From: a virus
Strand: one strand, 5' to 3'
Virus record (IMG/VR): IMGVR_UViG_3300035661_000053
Span: 1-64,000 of that record
Length of the DNA: 64,000 bases
A program made the translations under genes and the position numbers. The notes below the pieces were generated by a model, which was not told the origin of the DNA, did no database searches, and worked only from the letters and a program-made list of their open reading frames with translations. Positions 16,164-24,900 of the stretch are shown piece by piece (the first letter of the stretch is position 1; every line of letters starts with the position of its first letter).

Positions 16164-17318
16164 TTATAAGTACTTGTTAAAGTTAACGCCGTTTACTGGA
16201 TACGTTGTGTAATCGGGGTCATATTCACCTGTTAGAGTGAATGATGCTTCCCGCTTGTCATCATCAATCGTGACCTCGCCAATTTTGGTAATACCGTCCC
16301 GGCTGAAGATCAGGTTCTTTGTTCCTGCCGCGGAAGGATCGAGATCAATGATAATATCCGAGCTAAATGTCTCATGCTTCAGGATATTCTGGATACCCAT
16401 ATAGTCCGCACCAGAGCATGTTGCTTTCATTTCAACAGTTATAGCATTCATGAGTGAAGTATTGAAGCCATTTTTGCTGGATTTTGATTTCACGGTGCAC
16501 GAGAAATCCGTGATAAGAGCATCATCAAAATACGCGACGCATGACTGTGGAATGTAAGAGGGGTTTATGAACCCGGCTGATACCTTGCTGTCGTCAATCG
16601 AGGGTATTTTGTTTGCTGAATAACCAATTTGCCGAACACCAGAACCTTTAACAAGTTCAAGACCTGCCTCATAACGCATAGCCCCTTCAAGCGTTAATTT
16701 CAGTACACGCTCCTTGAGGCTAAATGTTAGATCAAAATCAATACCGAGATAACGGTCATAAATGTACGCCGCATCACCTGACATTTGGGAAGGTGCAGTA
16801 TCAACAACGAAAGTGTCCCCACCAACAGTTACACTAATAATATGTCTCCATTGCCCATTCAGAGAAACGGGAGAACCAATAGCATCCCTTGTGAGGCCAT
16901 GATTGATGTCCGTGGTTACCGTGACTCCCGAAGAAGTCCACGCGCCTAAGTTTTTATTTGCATCCTGTCTGAATACAAACAGACCTCCATCAGGAGCCGT
17001 GACAATCGCCGGGGCACCAGACTTCTGGATACCAGAGGACAGAATGGCAACATCACAGCCACCATTTCTGGAAAAAGCGATGATGTCTTGCAGCAAAGTT
17101 AAATCCATGATCTGCATGGTATTAACTTCTGCTTTGAAATTTAACATGTTAGGAAATTTCTTTCCTGTTCTGTCTTGTGTTTCATTGATATGGGTTATTA
17201 CAAGAGAACCATTTTGTCTTGTGCCCATTCCATGTACAGTTGAAGCAGTGAGGTCTGAAAACCCCGTGCCCCTCGGAGCAATGAAAGCCTCCTTGATACC
17301 CGCGGAAATAAAGCTCAT
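16164..17318 (-). CDS. Major tail tube-type protein, copy A (384 aa)
   Basis: Paralogue of the 534-aa protein at 17603-19207. Both begin with a GIKE-F-...GMGTRQ-GS/NFTI-...KFPN/KYPNKM pattern, both have the phrase EVNTMQIMDLTLL / EIGTMQIIDYQLL near residues 65-80, and both end with a domain of the form GITKIGEVTIDDDKREASFTL-GEYDPD. Its place directly before the tail chaperones identifies the family as tail tube or tube-like. Which copy is the main tube protein cannot be told; this copy is shorter and closer to the chaperones. Confidence 0.75.
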   Translation of the reverse strand: MSFISAGIKEAFIAPRGTGFSDLTASTVHGMGTRQNGSLVITHINETQDRTGKKFPNMLNFKAEVNTMQIMDLTLLQDIIAFSRNGGCDVAILSSGIQKSGAPAIVTAPDGGLFVFRQDANKNLGAWTSSGVTVTTDINHGLTRDAIGSPVSLNGQWRHIISVTVGGDTFVVDTAPSQMSGDAAYIYDRYLGIDFDLTFSLKERVLKLTLEGAMRYEAGLELVKGSGVRQIGYSANKIPSIDDSKVSAGFINPSYIPQSCVAYFDDALITDFSCTVKSKSSKNGFNTSLMNAITVEMKATCSGADYMGIQNILKHETFSSDIIIDLDPSAAGTKNLIFSRDGITKIGEVTIDDDKREASFTLTGEYDPDYTTYPVNGVNFNKYL

Positions 17319-17344
17319 ATTCTTTTCCTTTTTAAGTTATTATT

Positions 17345-17590
17345 TTATAAAGTCGCACCAAAAGTAATCACGTCACCAGTAACAGAAATAAGATCAGGGT
17401 CGAATTTACCCGGGAGTATTACAGGAGCCTTTCTCTTATAATCATCAATGGTCGCGTCTCCTAATTTTGCCAGACACTTCTTATCGAAAATTAGGGTAAC
17501 ACCTTCGCCTAAGTCAACAATTAAATTAGCAGAAAGTCCTTCATATTTGCAGAATCGCAAGGGTACTGCTTTTACGAGTACTCCGCCCAT
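17345..17590 (-). CDS. Stand-alone copy of the tail-tube C-terminal domain (81 aa)
   Basis: Its last 50 residues match the end of both neighbouring tube proteins: LIFDKKCLAKLGDATIDDYKRKAP...GKFDPD against LIFSRDGITKIGEVTIDDDKREAS...GEYDPD. The first 30 residues (MGGVLVKAVPLRFCKYEGLSAN) replace the missing large N-terminal part. It has its own ATG and sits between the two full-length copies. It could be a tube cap, a minor tail protein or the remnant of a third tube gene; the intact frame argues for function. Confidence 0.75.
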   Translation of the reverse strand: MGGVLVKAVPLRFCKYEGLSANLIVDLGEGVTLIFDKKCLAKLGDATIDDYKRKAPVILPGKFDPDLISVTGDVITFGATL

Positions 17591-17602
17591 AACTTTTTAC
17601 TT

Positions 17603-19207
17603 TTAAGATACGTATACGTTAAAATAAATAGTGTTTTCTGCATCCGAAGATGCAACAAGATCAACGTCAAAAGTACCACCTAATGTTATGGTTGCTTCTC
17701 GTTTGTCATCATTGACTTCTATGTTCCCTAATTGCGTGAGACCATCCTTGCAGAACACGAGTTTCACCCGTGTACCAGTAACAGACGGAAGTGAAAGAAC
17801 AATATCCTCATGCATGACGTATCGCATAGCCTCTATGAGACCACCCACGTCCAAGCTTGAAGCCGTGGCTTTTAGCTCAACAGTGAAACCACTATACATA
17901 CTGACACCCCACGTATTCTTCTGTGTCTTTGACTTGATACTCCCGGTGAAATCAACAATATTCATTTCCTGAAAGTACACCTCAAGATTATTAGGTATAA
18001 AATCAGGCATGTCAAAAAAAGAGGATACTTTTTTTGAATCAAGCGCGGGAATACTATTAGAAGCAAAGCCCATCCGGGTGTACTGGCTTCCGATTATTTG
18101 AGCGATACCCTGAAGATAAGGCATTTGCCTCTCGAAGTTGAATTTCAAATAACGGTCTTTCAAACCAAAACTAAAATCGACTTCAAACCCCATACGGGAA
18201 TCCGCCGCCGTCATGATACCATTATTGGGTAAAACGTCCTGCGCGATAGGGAAAACCATGTAGGTGTTAGAAACTGCACGAGCCGCCATGTAGTCCGTGT
18301 GTGCCAGGATAGATTTGTTTGTATGAAAATGACAGACGCTATTGACCGGGTCATAGTAGCTATTTGGTGTGGGTGTGTCTCCTGGACCATGACCATAAGA
18401 GCCACGAACCAGCAGCCCTGTTCTCGCGTCAATCAGCTGTATAGCAGTACCCACGTTGACAGTAGGATAGCCCCCACCCTCCAGAGTAGTTGGCATCCAC
18501 GGGGCAACCACAACATAGTACCCTTTAGGAAGAATCACATAGGACTTTCCATTATCATCTGTACTGAAGCCTTCATAAGGTGGGTTCCCTGATTGGTTTC
18601 CTTCAACAGTGAAATTTTGCTTGTACATAACATCATCAACATAGATAACATCACCCGCGCGTAAATTTCTATTCTGCCATGTACCACTAAAAGCGATATT
18701 ATATGGGGTACCTTCAACAAAAATTGGAAGCGTTGGTGAGTTTGCCATATCAGCAAACAGGGTCATACCCCAGAGATAGCCACTATTCTCTGGATTATCA
18801 AACCTGAAGATACCACCTGTGTCCGACGTCATGATTGTCGCGCTCGGTGAGTCAGTGTTACCAGAGGAGACACGATCATTCACAATTTTTTTAAGACCAG
18901 AGGTGAGTATTGCTACTTCCATGCAGTTTTGTTTTGGTTTTGTCGCGAAAACCCTTTTCAACAATTGGTAGTCTATGATCTGCATGGTACCTATTTCAGA
19001 TTTAAAAGACATTTTGTTGGGATACTTTCTACCTTTGTTATCCGTGAACTCATCAACGTTGACTATGGTGAAATTCCCAGATTGCCTGGTACCTAAACCC
19101 ATAACAGGAGAATTTGAATCCTTGCTCAAATTCTCTTGGAGGCTTCTTTCCGAGAAAGCGCCATCACCGAGAAAGCATTCTTTAATACCCGCGTTAACAG
19201 TATTCAT
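17603..19207 (-). CDS. Major tail tube-type protein, copy B (534 aa)
   Basis: Full-length paralogue of the protein at 16164-17318 with about 150 extra residues, mostly in the centre (roughly residues 115-330). This insert is rich in Gly, Pro, Asn and Tyr and looks like an added surface domain. The shared N-terminal (GIKECFLGDG, MGLGTRQSGNF) and C-terminal (GLTQLGNIEVNDDKREATITL) parts are clear. Some siphophages make tubes from two related proteins, one carrying an extra domain exposed on the tail surface; this pair fits that pattern. The start lies 15 bp from the stop of the upstream connector gene. Confidence 0.75.
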   Translation of the reverse strand: MNTVNAGIKECFLGDGAFSERSLQENLSKDSNSPVMGLGTRQSGNFTIVNVDEFTDNKGRKYPNKMSFKSEIGTMQIIDYQLLKRVFATKPKQNCMEVAILTSGLKKIVNDRVSSGNTDSPSATIMTSDTGGIFRFDNPENSGYLWGMTLFADMANSPTLPIFVEGTPYNIAFSGTWQNRNLRAGDVIYVDDVMYKQNFTVEGNQSGNPPYEGFSTDDNGKSYVILPKGYYVVVAPWMPTTLEGGGYPTVNVGTAIQLIDARTGLLVRGSYGHGPGDTPTPNSYYDPVNSVCHFHTNKSILAHTDYMAARAVSNTYMVFPIAQDVLPNNGIMTAADSRMGFEVDFSFGLKDRYLKFNFERQMPYLQGIAQIIGSQYTRMGFASNSIPALDSKKVSSFFDMPDFIPNNLEVYFQEMNIVDFTGSIKSKTQKNTWGVSMYSGFTVELKATASSLDVGGLIEAMRYVMHEDIVLSLPSVTGTRVKLVFCKDGLTQLGNIEVNDDKREATITLGGTFDVDLVASSDAENTIYFNVYVS

Positions 19208-19222
19208 TTTTTTCCTTAAGTT

Positions 19223-19678
19223 TTAGTTATTAATTCTTTGATCAAACACGAGAGTTGCACCACTCATTTGCATTTTGTCATCAAACTCATAGTCATCATA
19301 AGTGAGAGACACGAAATTATAGGCTATGTCTGGCCGATACGCGAAAGCGTACACGAGCTTCTTGACCACGTTGGTTATTCGTGCCTTGTATTCTCGCCAC
19401 GGAGAACCTATGGAGGGGCTTAGAATTTTTAGTCGTATTTGCCGTGTGCCGTATGCTAAATTTCCTTTCGCGCTTATTCCCGTTGGAAAAACGCCGGAGG
19501 CCTCAACAATAATCCCAACCTTAAAAGTATTGTCACCATTATCAAAATCAAAGACCTCGTCGGGGTCTATGGATATAAATGCTTCTGTAGCCGTGATGCT
19601 TGTTTCCAAATATTCTTTCAGATCATCCAATACTGGGACAACATCGACCCAATCAAAAAAACTCATATCTACTGGCAT
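19223..19678 (-). CDS. Probable tail terminator / tail completion protein (151 aa)
   Basis: Located between an HK97 gp10-like gene and the tail-tube genes, the usual position of the tail terminator. The protein starts with a helical region (VVPVLDDLKEYLETSI) and continues as an alpha/beta fold (KVGIIVEASGV, RQIRLKILSPS, ARITNVVKKLVYAFAYRP), ending in a beta strand with YDDYEFDDKMQMSGATLVF. This is consistent with the fold of tail terminators, but the assignment is by position and general shape. Confidence 0.6.
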   Translation of the reverse strand: MPVDMSFFDWVDVVPVLDDLKEYLETSITATEAFISIDPDEVFDFDNGDNTFKVGIIVEASGVFPTGISAKGNLAYGTRQIRLKILSPSIGSPWREYKARITNVVKKLVYAFAYRPDIAYNFVSLTYDDYEFDDKMQMSGATLVFDQRINN

Positions 19679-20205
19679 TATGATATTCCCGTGTAATCCA
19701 AGTTTACTCTTTCTTTAACAAGAGACTCAACCATTTCTTTAATGGGTGGTACAGAGAGCTCAACATAATTAAAAGGTGGAATACCTTTTTTACCAATATG
19801 CCTGCGAATGAGGAAAAGAGTTCTTTGCAAATCCCTTTCATAATCATTCCCGGATTTTCTGCGATAAGACCGCCCATTTATCTTAGCATCATGGCGTATA
19901 ACAATGTGTTTCGCTTTAAGCCAAGCCTCAAGAGCATCAGCAGGTGGCATAGTTGACATAGCACGCCTACCATTAATAATGTTATGACTTTTAGGTAATG
20001 CAGAAAAGATTTCTATGTACACCTGTGACTGACTGAGTAGCCGTATTTCAGACTGTATGGAATTCAACAGCTGTCCCGTGGCTACCTTATGGTTCTCCTC
20101 GATGATTCGCTTTGTTATCGCCACGCCATTATTGGCTATCTTATTAGCCAGTTTACGCATATGATAGACTATTCGTCTTCGTAAAGTTATAGTAACGTCA
20201 GCCAT
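19678..20205 (-). CDS. Probable head-tail joining protein, HK97 gp10-like (175 aa)
   Basis: A very basic protein with the pattern seen in HK97 gp10-like neck proteins: an early long helix (RKLANKIANNGVAITKRIIEEN), then VATGQLLNSIQSEI (compare the TGxLRxSI motif of the family). A beta segment follows and a C-terminal helical arm with many Arg and Lys. Its stop shares one base with the start of the next gene. It is the first gene of the tail module, following a candidate promoter at 20231-20238 and the HNH gene. Confidence 0.65.
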   Translation of the reverse strand: MADVTITLRRRIVYHMRKLANKIANNGVAITKRIIEENHKVATGQLLNSIQSEIRLLSQSQVYIEIFSALPKSHNIINGRRAMSTMPPADALEAWLKAKHIVIRHDAKINGRSYRRKSGNDYERDLQRTLFLIRRHIGKKGIPPFNYVELSVPPIKEMVESLVKERVNLDYTGIS

Positions 20206-20230
20206 GAGTCTTTCTTGTTTTTCGTTATGC

Positions 20231-20261
20231 CAAAGTTACTGCTTTTTAAGCAATTAAATCA
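20231..20261 (-). promoter_or_regulatory. Candidate promoter for the tail module
   Basis: Minus-strand TAACTTTG (20231-20238) fits TAnnTTTG, with a TTGA about 20 nt upstream. It lies in the 60-bp gap between the HNH gene and the first tail gene, where the functional module changes. Confidence 0.4.
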
Positions 20262-20265
20262 ATTT

Positions 20266-21303
20266 TTAACTTTTAGAAGGAACCTTCGCCATATTTAGCA
20301 CTTCAGATACAGGATTCACTACCTCTGCCGCGGGCAATTGCTGAACAGCCACCGGGGCCAGGGCAGACCGTCCTTGCAGGAGATCACCAAATAAAGTGGC
20401 AAGAATACCCGTGCCTTTTGACCCGGTAGCTTTTATCTCGATAGATTGCGTGTTGTCTGAATTTAGATTTTCAACATTAAACATAAGCTGGGATAGTACA
20501 CTTATCTCGTTTGTTAAATTCTTGTCAAGAACGCCACCATCAATTTTCTCATTCAGGACTGCACGCATAACACGCTCCTTTTGGATATTAACAAGAACAC
20601 GCATACCAGTTTTAGTATCACTAAAATCAGTATCCAGCGAAAAATTAAAAACGCAAGATTGATTCACCACAAATTTAGGGCACCGTCCAGCAAGATAGCA
20701 AGTGTTGCAAACAATGAGGTCATCCTGTAATAACGGGTTGGCTTCTATCTTCCGCACCTCGATCGTCTGGGAACCTCCTTGACTTTTAAGCTCACGGGTA
20801 AGCATGTTGAAACAATGATTGTAGAATTGCTTCTTTGTCACGCATAAACCACAGTCACGGGGACAGTCTGTGCCATTTTTTTCATGCGTTGTGAATAGCC
20901 ATTGTCTTGCTTCTTCATTTGAAGGAGAAAGGAAGAAAGATTGTATTTCACCTTCTGTCTGTATCTGATAGAATTCTACTGGATTCACAACGAGTTTATC
21001 AACCTTCTTTTGTATGACAGTATCCTTCTTCCCCTCGTTACAAGAATGACAGAGCGTCTCCAAATTCGTGAGGTCATTTGTCCCTCCAGCTGAAAGCGGC
21101 ACAATGTGATCTATTACCAATTCTACCGTGGGATCAGTTTTTGGAGATGCACCGCAGCGTTTACAACGATGCTGATCTCTTTCAAGAATCTCGAACCTTA
21201 ACTTGTGAGTTATCTCATTACGAAGCTTTTTCTTCTCCTTCGTGGTTAATTTCTTGCTGTCTTCTTCTGCTTGCTTCTTTTTCTGCTCTTTAAGTGTTGC
21301 CAT
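20266..21303 (-). CDS. HNH endonuclease with cysteine-rich extension (345 aa)
   Basis: Residues about 30-95 form a textbook HNH module: C47xxC50, the DH pair at 65-66 (VIDHIVPLSAGG), DLTNLETLCHSC with C85xxC88. A second cysteine cluster follows (CPRDCGLC near residue 145), then CNTCYLAGRCPKF near residue 200 and a helical region (QKERVMRAVLNEKIDGG). The last 60 residues are Ala/Pro-rich. The start at 21303 is the first ATG; it overlaps the DpdA stop by 14 bp, so the gene is the last of the modification operon. It may be a homing-type or packaging-associated nuclease. The C-terminal part recalls small-terminase-like proteins, but I cannot establish this. Confidence 0.75.
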   Translation of the reverse strand: MATLKEQKKKQAEEDSKKLTTKEKKKLRNEITHKLRFEILERDQHRCKRCGASPKTDPTVELVIDHIVPLSAGGTNDLTNLETLCHSCNEGKKDTVIQKKVDKLVVNPVEFYQIQTEGEIQSFFLSPSNEEARQWLFTTHEKNGTDCPRDCGLCVTKKQFYNHCFNMLTRELKSQGGSQTIEVRKIEANPLLQDDLIVCNTCYLAGRCPKFVVNQSCVFNFSLDTDFSDTKTGMRVLVNIQKERVMRAVLNEKIDGGVLDKNLTNEISVLSQLMFNVENLNSDNTQSIEIKATGSKGTGILATLFGDLLQGRSALAPVAVQQLPAAEVVNPVSEVLNMAKVPSKS

Positions 21304-22282
21304 TTTCTTCTTTCTTTTTCTTTCGTCTACCACGTCGGCCTTTCGGCGCAACCTTTGGTGCTACACCGTGCATTACTTCAAGCTCATTTGGTGTACACAT
21401 GTAAAAAGGATTCGTTTTAATGAAATCGCGTTCTGCTTCAGTGAGCCACCATTGTCTATTCAGTGTTCTCCTGTTAAAATTTTTCTCATTCATAAGCCAA
21501 GCATTGATATTGAATTTATTCACCTGCCGAGTATTATCATCCATGAATTTGCCAAAGTCAACACCCCATTTATGGCAGGTACGAAATTGCTGTCTACGAA
21601 TAGCTTCCTTCTTCGTGTAATCAATCGTCTCAAAGAAACTCCCATTCCAGACATATGTGATGCCATATTTACCACCACTAAAATACGTGGTTGAATCAGC
21701 ACTAAACAAGGGAAATTTATCAAATGACACGAAGTTTGTCATAGCGAACCCATGAACCAATTTCCTGTACCTGTAGGAGAGATTGTATACTTGCTCAAAG
21801 TATCCAGTATCAGTTTTTGAATTGATACCACCTGATGCACCTATAAAGTTATAACGATCAAAGTATTCGTAAAGATTCTTGTATGGTAGGCTATAATCGT
21901 GAGTGACATAGCAGACTCGCTGACCTTCTTTCTCCAATTGCTCAAATTCTTTATTCCAATCATAGACCTGTTTGTCCCCCACAAGCAGGTTAACATCATA
22001 GTTAGCGACCCAAAAGAGTCTCCCAATATACTTGGATGCGAAATTGAGATAGTCTGAAAGATATTTGACATGGTTAATTTTCTCGTGATTATCTTGTGCT
22101 TTTGAGAACATGGTGAAAGCCCCAGAATCAAGAACAACGAGAGGAAACATATCGAGAACTTCGTCAAAGGGAACACCCTTGTCAATAATATAGTAATAGG
22201 ACATCAGGACTTTCTTGACTCCCGCGCTATAGCAATCATTCCTGATCTGCCTGTCTTCCACACCCGCGAATATTAATTCCAT
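21290..22282 (-). CDS. dpdA: DpdA-type DNA 7-deazaguanine transglycosylase
   Basis: A 330-residue tRNA-guanine-transglycosylase-like protein of the DpdA group, which exchanges guanine in DNA for a preformed 7-deazaguanine base. The first active-site aspartate lies in LDSGAFTMF (D52) and the second in FPLFSADSTTYFSGGKYG (D196). The FIGASGGI and KLVHGFAMTN segments match the barrel strands of the family. The C-terminal 25 residues are a very basic tail (KGRRGRRKKKKEE), suitable for DNA binding. All precursor-pathway genes (FolE, QueD, QueE, QueC) are present nearby, so the phage should be self-sufficient for preQ0. The subfamily (DpdA1-4) cannot be decided by eye. Confidence 0.85.
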   Translation of the reverse strand: MELIFAGVEDRQIRNDCYSAGVKKVLMSYYYIIDKGVPFDEVLDMFPLVVLDSGAFTMFSKAQDNHEKINHVKYLSDYLNFASKYIGRLFWVANYDVNLLVGDKQVYDWNKEFEQLEKEGQRVCYVTHDYSLPYKNLYEYFDRYNFIGASGGINSKTDTGYFEQVYNLSYRYRKLVHGFAMTNFVSFDKFPLFSADSTTYFSGGKYGITYVWNGSFFETIDYTKKEAIRRQQFRTCHKWGVDFGKFMDDNTRQVNKFNINAWLMNEKNFNRRTLNRQWWLTEAERDFIKTNPFYMCTPNELEVMHGVAPKVAPKGRRGRRKKKKEENGNT

Positions 22283-22286
22283 TTTC

Positions 22287-23261
22287 TCACCCGTGACAAT
22301 CCATAGGATTTATAAGACGTTCGTACACATTTTTTGCTGAGAAATGATTCACCACCATTTCCAAACTAAGAAAGCCTGCCTCATCAGTCCTTTGAGCTTT
22401 ATAAAGATCAGCTTGAAGAATATCCGAGTACAGGAAATTCCGTGGAAACAGATCATGATAAGAACCAACATCTCGGCATAAAGGGATAGTCCCTGTTGCG
22501 ACAGCATCCATAACGGAAAGGCCAAAGGACTCACAAAAGGCTGTGCTCACGATAATCTCGCAAGTGGATGCAAGCTTCTGGTATTCCTCCGAAGTAAGTC
22601 CCACGTGTAACTCCATATTAGGATGTTCCTTTGCTAGAGTTTCCGCCACGGATAAGGGTATTCGTCTCGTGCAAACATGAAATTCAAAATCAGGAAATTC
22701 ACGCATTAGTTTTTGAAAATCAGGAAATCCTTTTACAGGATTGTTAATATCATTTCCTGCCCAAATAACCGTCTTGCTTCTTTTAATAGAGGCATTCTGA
22801 AAAGGAAGCAAGGGGCAACCAATAGACCTATATTGTGATTCATGCAAACCATAAGATAAAGCTGTTGAAGAAGTTGACACGAGCATCGGTGTACAAAGAG
22901 AATTTTGCTTATAGTACGCTGGAGCGTGCACATAATCTTGATAATCCTTTGACACGTGCACGTATATCTCAAAAGGAATTTCCCTATCAAGACCAATCAT
23001 TTGTTGGAAGGGCAATTGCATAGAATCCAAGAAAATTATTTTCTCGATGTTCTCATGCCCGATCATTTCTACTTTCCCACGCAATTCAAGCATTGATTTA
23101 TAACCATAATAAGCAAGGTTTTCAAACAACGTTGAGTTGCTCAAAACGGAGATAGGCTCCCCATAAAAAAGGACACGATTATCCGCGACAGCCTCAAGAC
23201 GTTCCTGAAAATCCTTGCTCCAAGAATCAGCAGTCTTATGCAACCTGTTTATTAAAATCAT
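22287..23261 (-). CDS. GT-B glycosyltransferase (family 4-like)
   Basis: The C-terminal half has the signature of family 4 GT-B enzymes: VIWAGNDINNPVKGFPDF, a Rossmann region ending MELHVGLTSEEYQKLASTCEIIVSTAFCESFGLSVMDA, with the E-x7-E-like motif FCESFGLSVMDAVATG and then PLCRDVGS. The N-terminal half is the acceptor-binding domain. It starts 4 bp inside the small gene at 23258 and ends 4 bp before dpdA. Inside this operon the natural inference is transfer of a sugar to the modified base in DNA, but glycosylation of a virion protein is also possible. Confidence 0.8.
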   Translation of the reverse strand: MILINRLHKTADSWSKDFQERLEAVADNRVLFYGEPISVLSNSTLFENLAYYGYKSMLELRGKVEMIGHENIEKIIFLDSMQLPFQQMIGLDREIPFEIYVHVSKDYQDYVHAPAYYKQNSLCTPMLVSTSSTALSYGLHESQYRSIGCPLLPFQNASIKRSKTVIWAGNDINNPVKGFPDFQKLMREFPDFEFHVCTRRIPLSVAETLAKEHPNMELHVGLTSEEYQKLASTCEIIVSTAFCESFGLSVMDAVATGTIPLCRDVGSYHDLFPRNFLYSDILQADLYKAQRTDEAGFLSLEMVVNHFSAKNVYERLINPMDCHG

Positions 23262-23395
23262 TCAGCCACCTCACCCACCCCGGCATTTGGCTCCAGGTAC
23301 TCTAAAGTAACATGGGGGTCACCATTGGAAGAACCACGTGCACGTATGAATTTTATCCTTTTACCTTCAAGTTTATCTTCTTTTTTCTCGTCCAT
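23258..23395 (-). CDS. Small conserved-looking operon protein (45 aa)
   Basis: A 45-residue charged polypeptide (MDEKKEDKLEGKRIKFIRARG...GEVAE) that starts within the queC 3' end and overlaps the glycosyltransferase start by 4 bp. The double overlap suggests a real, co-translated gene. No motif is recognised; it could be a subunit or regulator of the flanking enzymes. Confidence 0.55.
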   Translation of the reverse strand: MDEKKEDKLEGKRIKFIRARGSSNGDPHVTLEYLEPNAGVGEVAE

Positions 23396-24140
23396 GCGTA
23401 ATTTCTTTCGTAATAAATAGTCGTGTTTTCTTAGCAATAGCATCCTTTATGCGGTGCTGTCTTTTCTCGCTATACTTATTTAGGTTCTCCAAGTAAGTAC
23501 GCGCCGTGGTTGACTCAGCAGGATTCACCGCGAAATTTCCTGTAATATCATTGTTTGCCAGAGCAACAAATTTTCGAAAGCAAGCCGGGCAATTACCACA
23601 TTCAATAAAACCCGAGTTACTACGAACCGGGCTATAGCAAGAATGTGTACTCACGAGCGAAGCTATGCCAGACTTGCCATAATTTTCAATGTACCAATGA
23701 ACCATGTCTGTTTTGTCCATGTGCACGAAAGGAGACTCCACGATGATATTTTTCCCGGACAGACTTGTAAGAAGCGTGCTCATGTTCATCATAAATTCTT
23801 GTGTCCTGTCAGGGATACTCATTTCATCCTCCTGAACAATAAGAGCAATCATGTAGCTGTTTGCTGCCGGGTATTCACGAAGTGCCATACTCGTTGCAAC
23901 ATGGCAAAGATAAGAATTCCGAAGGGGGATTTCAGCGTCATTTTTTTCGAATGCCCCAATGTGCATGCCCGGGGCATAATGTATTTTTCCTACATGATTT
24001 GTCCTCATAATGGACTTCATCTCAGCTTCCTGGTACCTATGCCCAAGAGGAACGTATACCCGCATATCGGGTTTCAAGTAAGCAGAAGCAATAAAGGAGT
24101 CAAGACCACCACTATACAGTAGGACTTTCTTTGGCTTCAT
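23373..24140 (-). CDS. queC: 7-cyano-7-deazaguanine (preQ0) synthase QueC
   Basis: A 255-residue PP-loop ATPase. The nucleotide-binding SGGLDS is at residues 10-15 and the zinc site is formed by C168 (HSCYSP), C181, C184 and C187 (CGNCPAC), exactly as in QueC. It converts carboxy-deazaguanine to preQ0 with ATP and ammonia. The start at 24140 places the PP-loop at the usual distance from the N-terminus; it overlaps the upstream glycosyltransferase by 29 bp. The C-terminal 50 residues extend beyond the zinc site and are basic. Confidence 0.9.
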   Translation of the reverse strand: MKPKKVLLYSGGLDSFIASAYLKPDMRVYVPLGHRYQEAEMKSIMRTNHVGKIHYAPGMHIGAFEKNDAEIPLRNSYLCHVATSMALREYPAANSYMIALIVQEDEMSIPDRTQEFMMNMSTLLTSLSGKNIIVESPFVHMDKTDMVHWYIENYGKSGIASLVSTHSCYSPVRSNSGFIECGNCPACFRKFVALANNDITGNFAVNPAESTTARTYLENLNKYSEKRQHRIKDAIAKKTRLFITKEITHGREKRR

Positions 24141-24900
24141 AATAATCACTAACCTCCTTCCGCATACCTTTCCAATGCTCGTTAAAAAAAGGCTCATAGC
24201 AACCTATATGCCACGCGGTCGCCTGACCCAATTGCACCCGTTTATCCTCCGGTATACTCAAGAATAATTCCGTGTCATAACCACGTTCACCTTTTTTATA
24301 GGCTATGAATGACTCGTAGAGAGCTAAAAAGCAATCTCTTTTTATAATATACGTACCCGAGACACCATACGCCGGACCAACATGATCAAAACGAACCTTG
24401 CCATACATCTTAAGTGGAATGTCCTTCCTCAAAATAATGTCGGTACCATCGGGGTTTGAAAAAACCTTGTCCGTGTAATCCGGGAAGCCACGTGCATTCT
24501 CGACATCAACCGTGGATATGACTATCATATCAGGGGTACATTTTTTGTCACTATCCAATTTTTCCATTGCTTCGACTATTTTCTGAAAGTCATTTTGAGC
24601 GATCAAAACATCGTCATCAAGCACGAGAAAAACGTCATACCCCTCGTGCGACAGAGCCCATCGTGCTTTCGCCGCGGGCATGGAGACATCATGAGAAACA
24701 AGGTGCACGTCAATAAGGTGTTTGTTTCGTTTAGCAATTGCGAATTCCGTTTTGAAGAATTTCGCGAAATCCATCGAGTACGTGAGAATTTCCCACTCTA
24801 TACTTATGCTCGTCGTGTTCAACAAGAGATTCGTCATAACCTTTGAGAACATGGCAAAGCGATCCTCCCGAACCATCGTTAAAATTTTAGCTGTTTGCAT
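24112..24900 (-). CDS. GT-A-type glycosyltransferase (262 aa)
   Basis: The protein begins with a short nucleotide-sugar-binding strand (MQTAKILTMVREDRF). It has the metal-binding DxD-type motif in GYDVFLVLDDDVLIA (about residues 88-102) and the later segment GVSGTYIIKRDCFLALYE followed by YDTELFLSIPED, typical of GT-A folds. It is a different fold family from the GT-B enzyme three genes downstream. It overlaps the PP-loop gene by 22 bp and queC by 29 bp, so it is embedded in the deazaguanine operon. The nucleotide-sugar donor and the acceptor are unknown. Confidence 0.75.
   Translation of the reverse strand: MQTAKILTMVREDRFAMFSKVMTNLLLNTTSISIEWEILTYSMDFAKFFKTEFAIAKRNKHLIDVHLVSHDVSMPAAKARWALSHEGYDVFLVLDDDVLIAQNDFQKIVEAMEKLDSDKKCTPDMIVISTVDVENARGFPDYTDKVFSNPDGTDIILRKDIPLKMYGKVRFDHVGPAYGVSGTYIIKRDCFLALYESFIAYKKGERGYDTELFLSIPEDKRVQLGQATAWHIGCYEPFFNEHWKGMRKEVSDYYEAKESPTV

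Noticed and set aside
17345-17590. Pseudogene remnant of a tail-tube gene
   Set aside because: It has an ATG, an intact frame, short spacing to both neighbours and its own N-terminal sequence, so a functional small protein is at least as likely.
21304-21351. N-terminal extension of the HNH protein from a TTG at 21351
   Set aside because: The ATG at 21303 lies at the usual overlap distance, and the extension only mirrors the basic tail coding region of dpdA.
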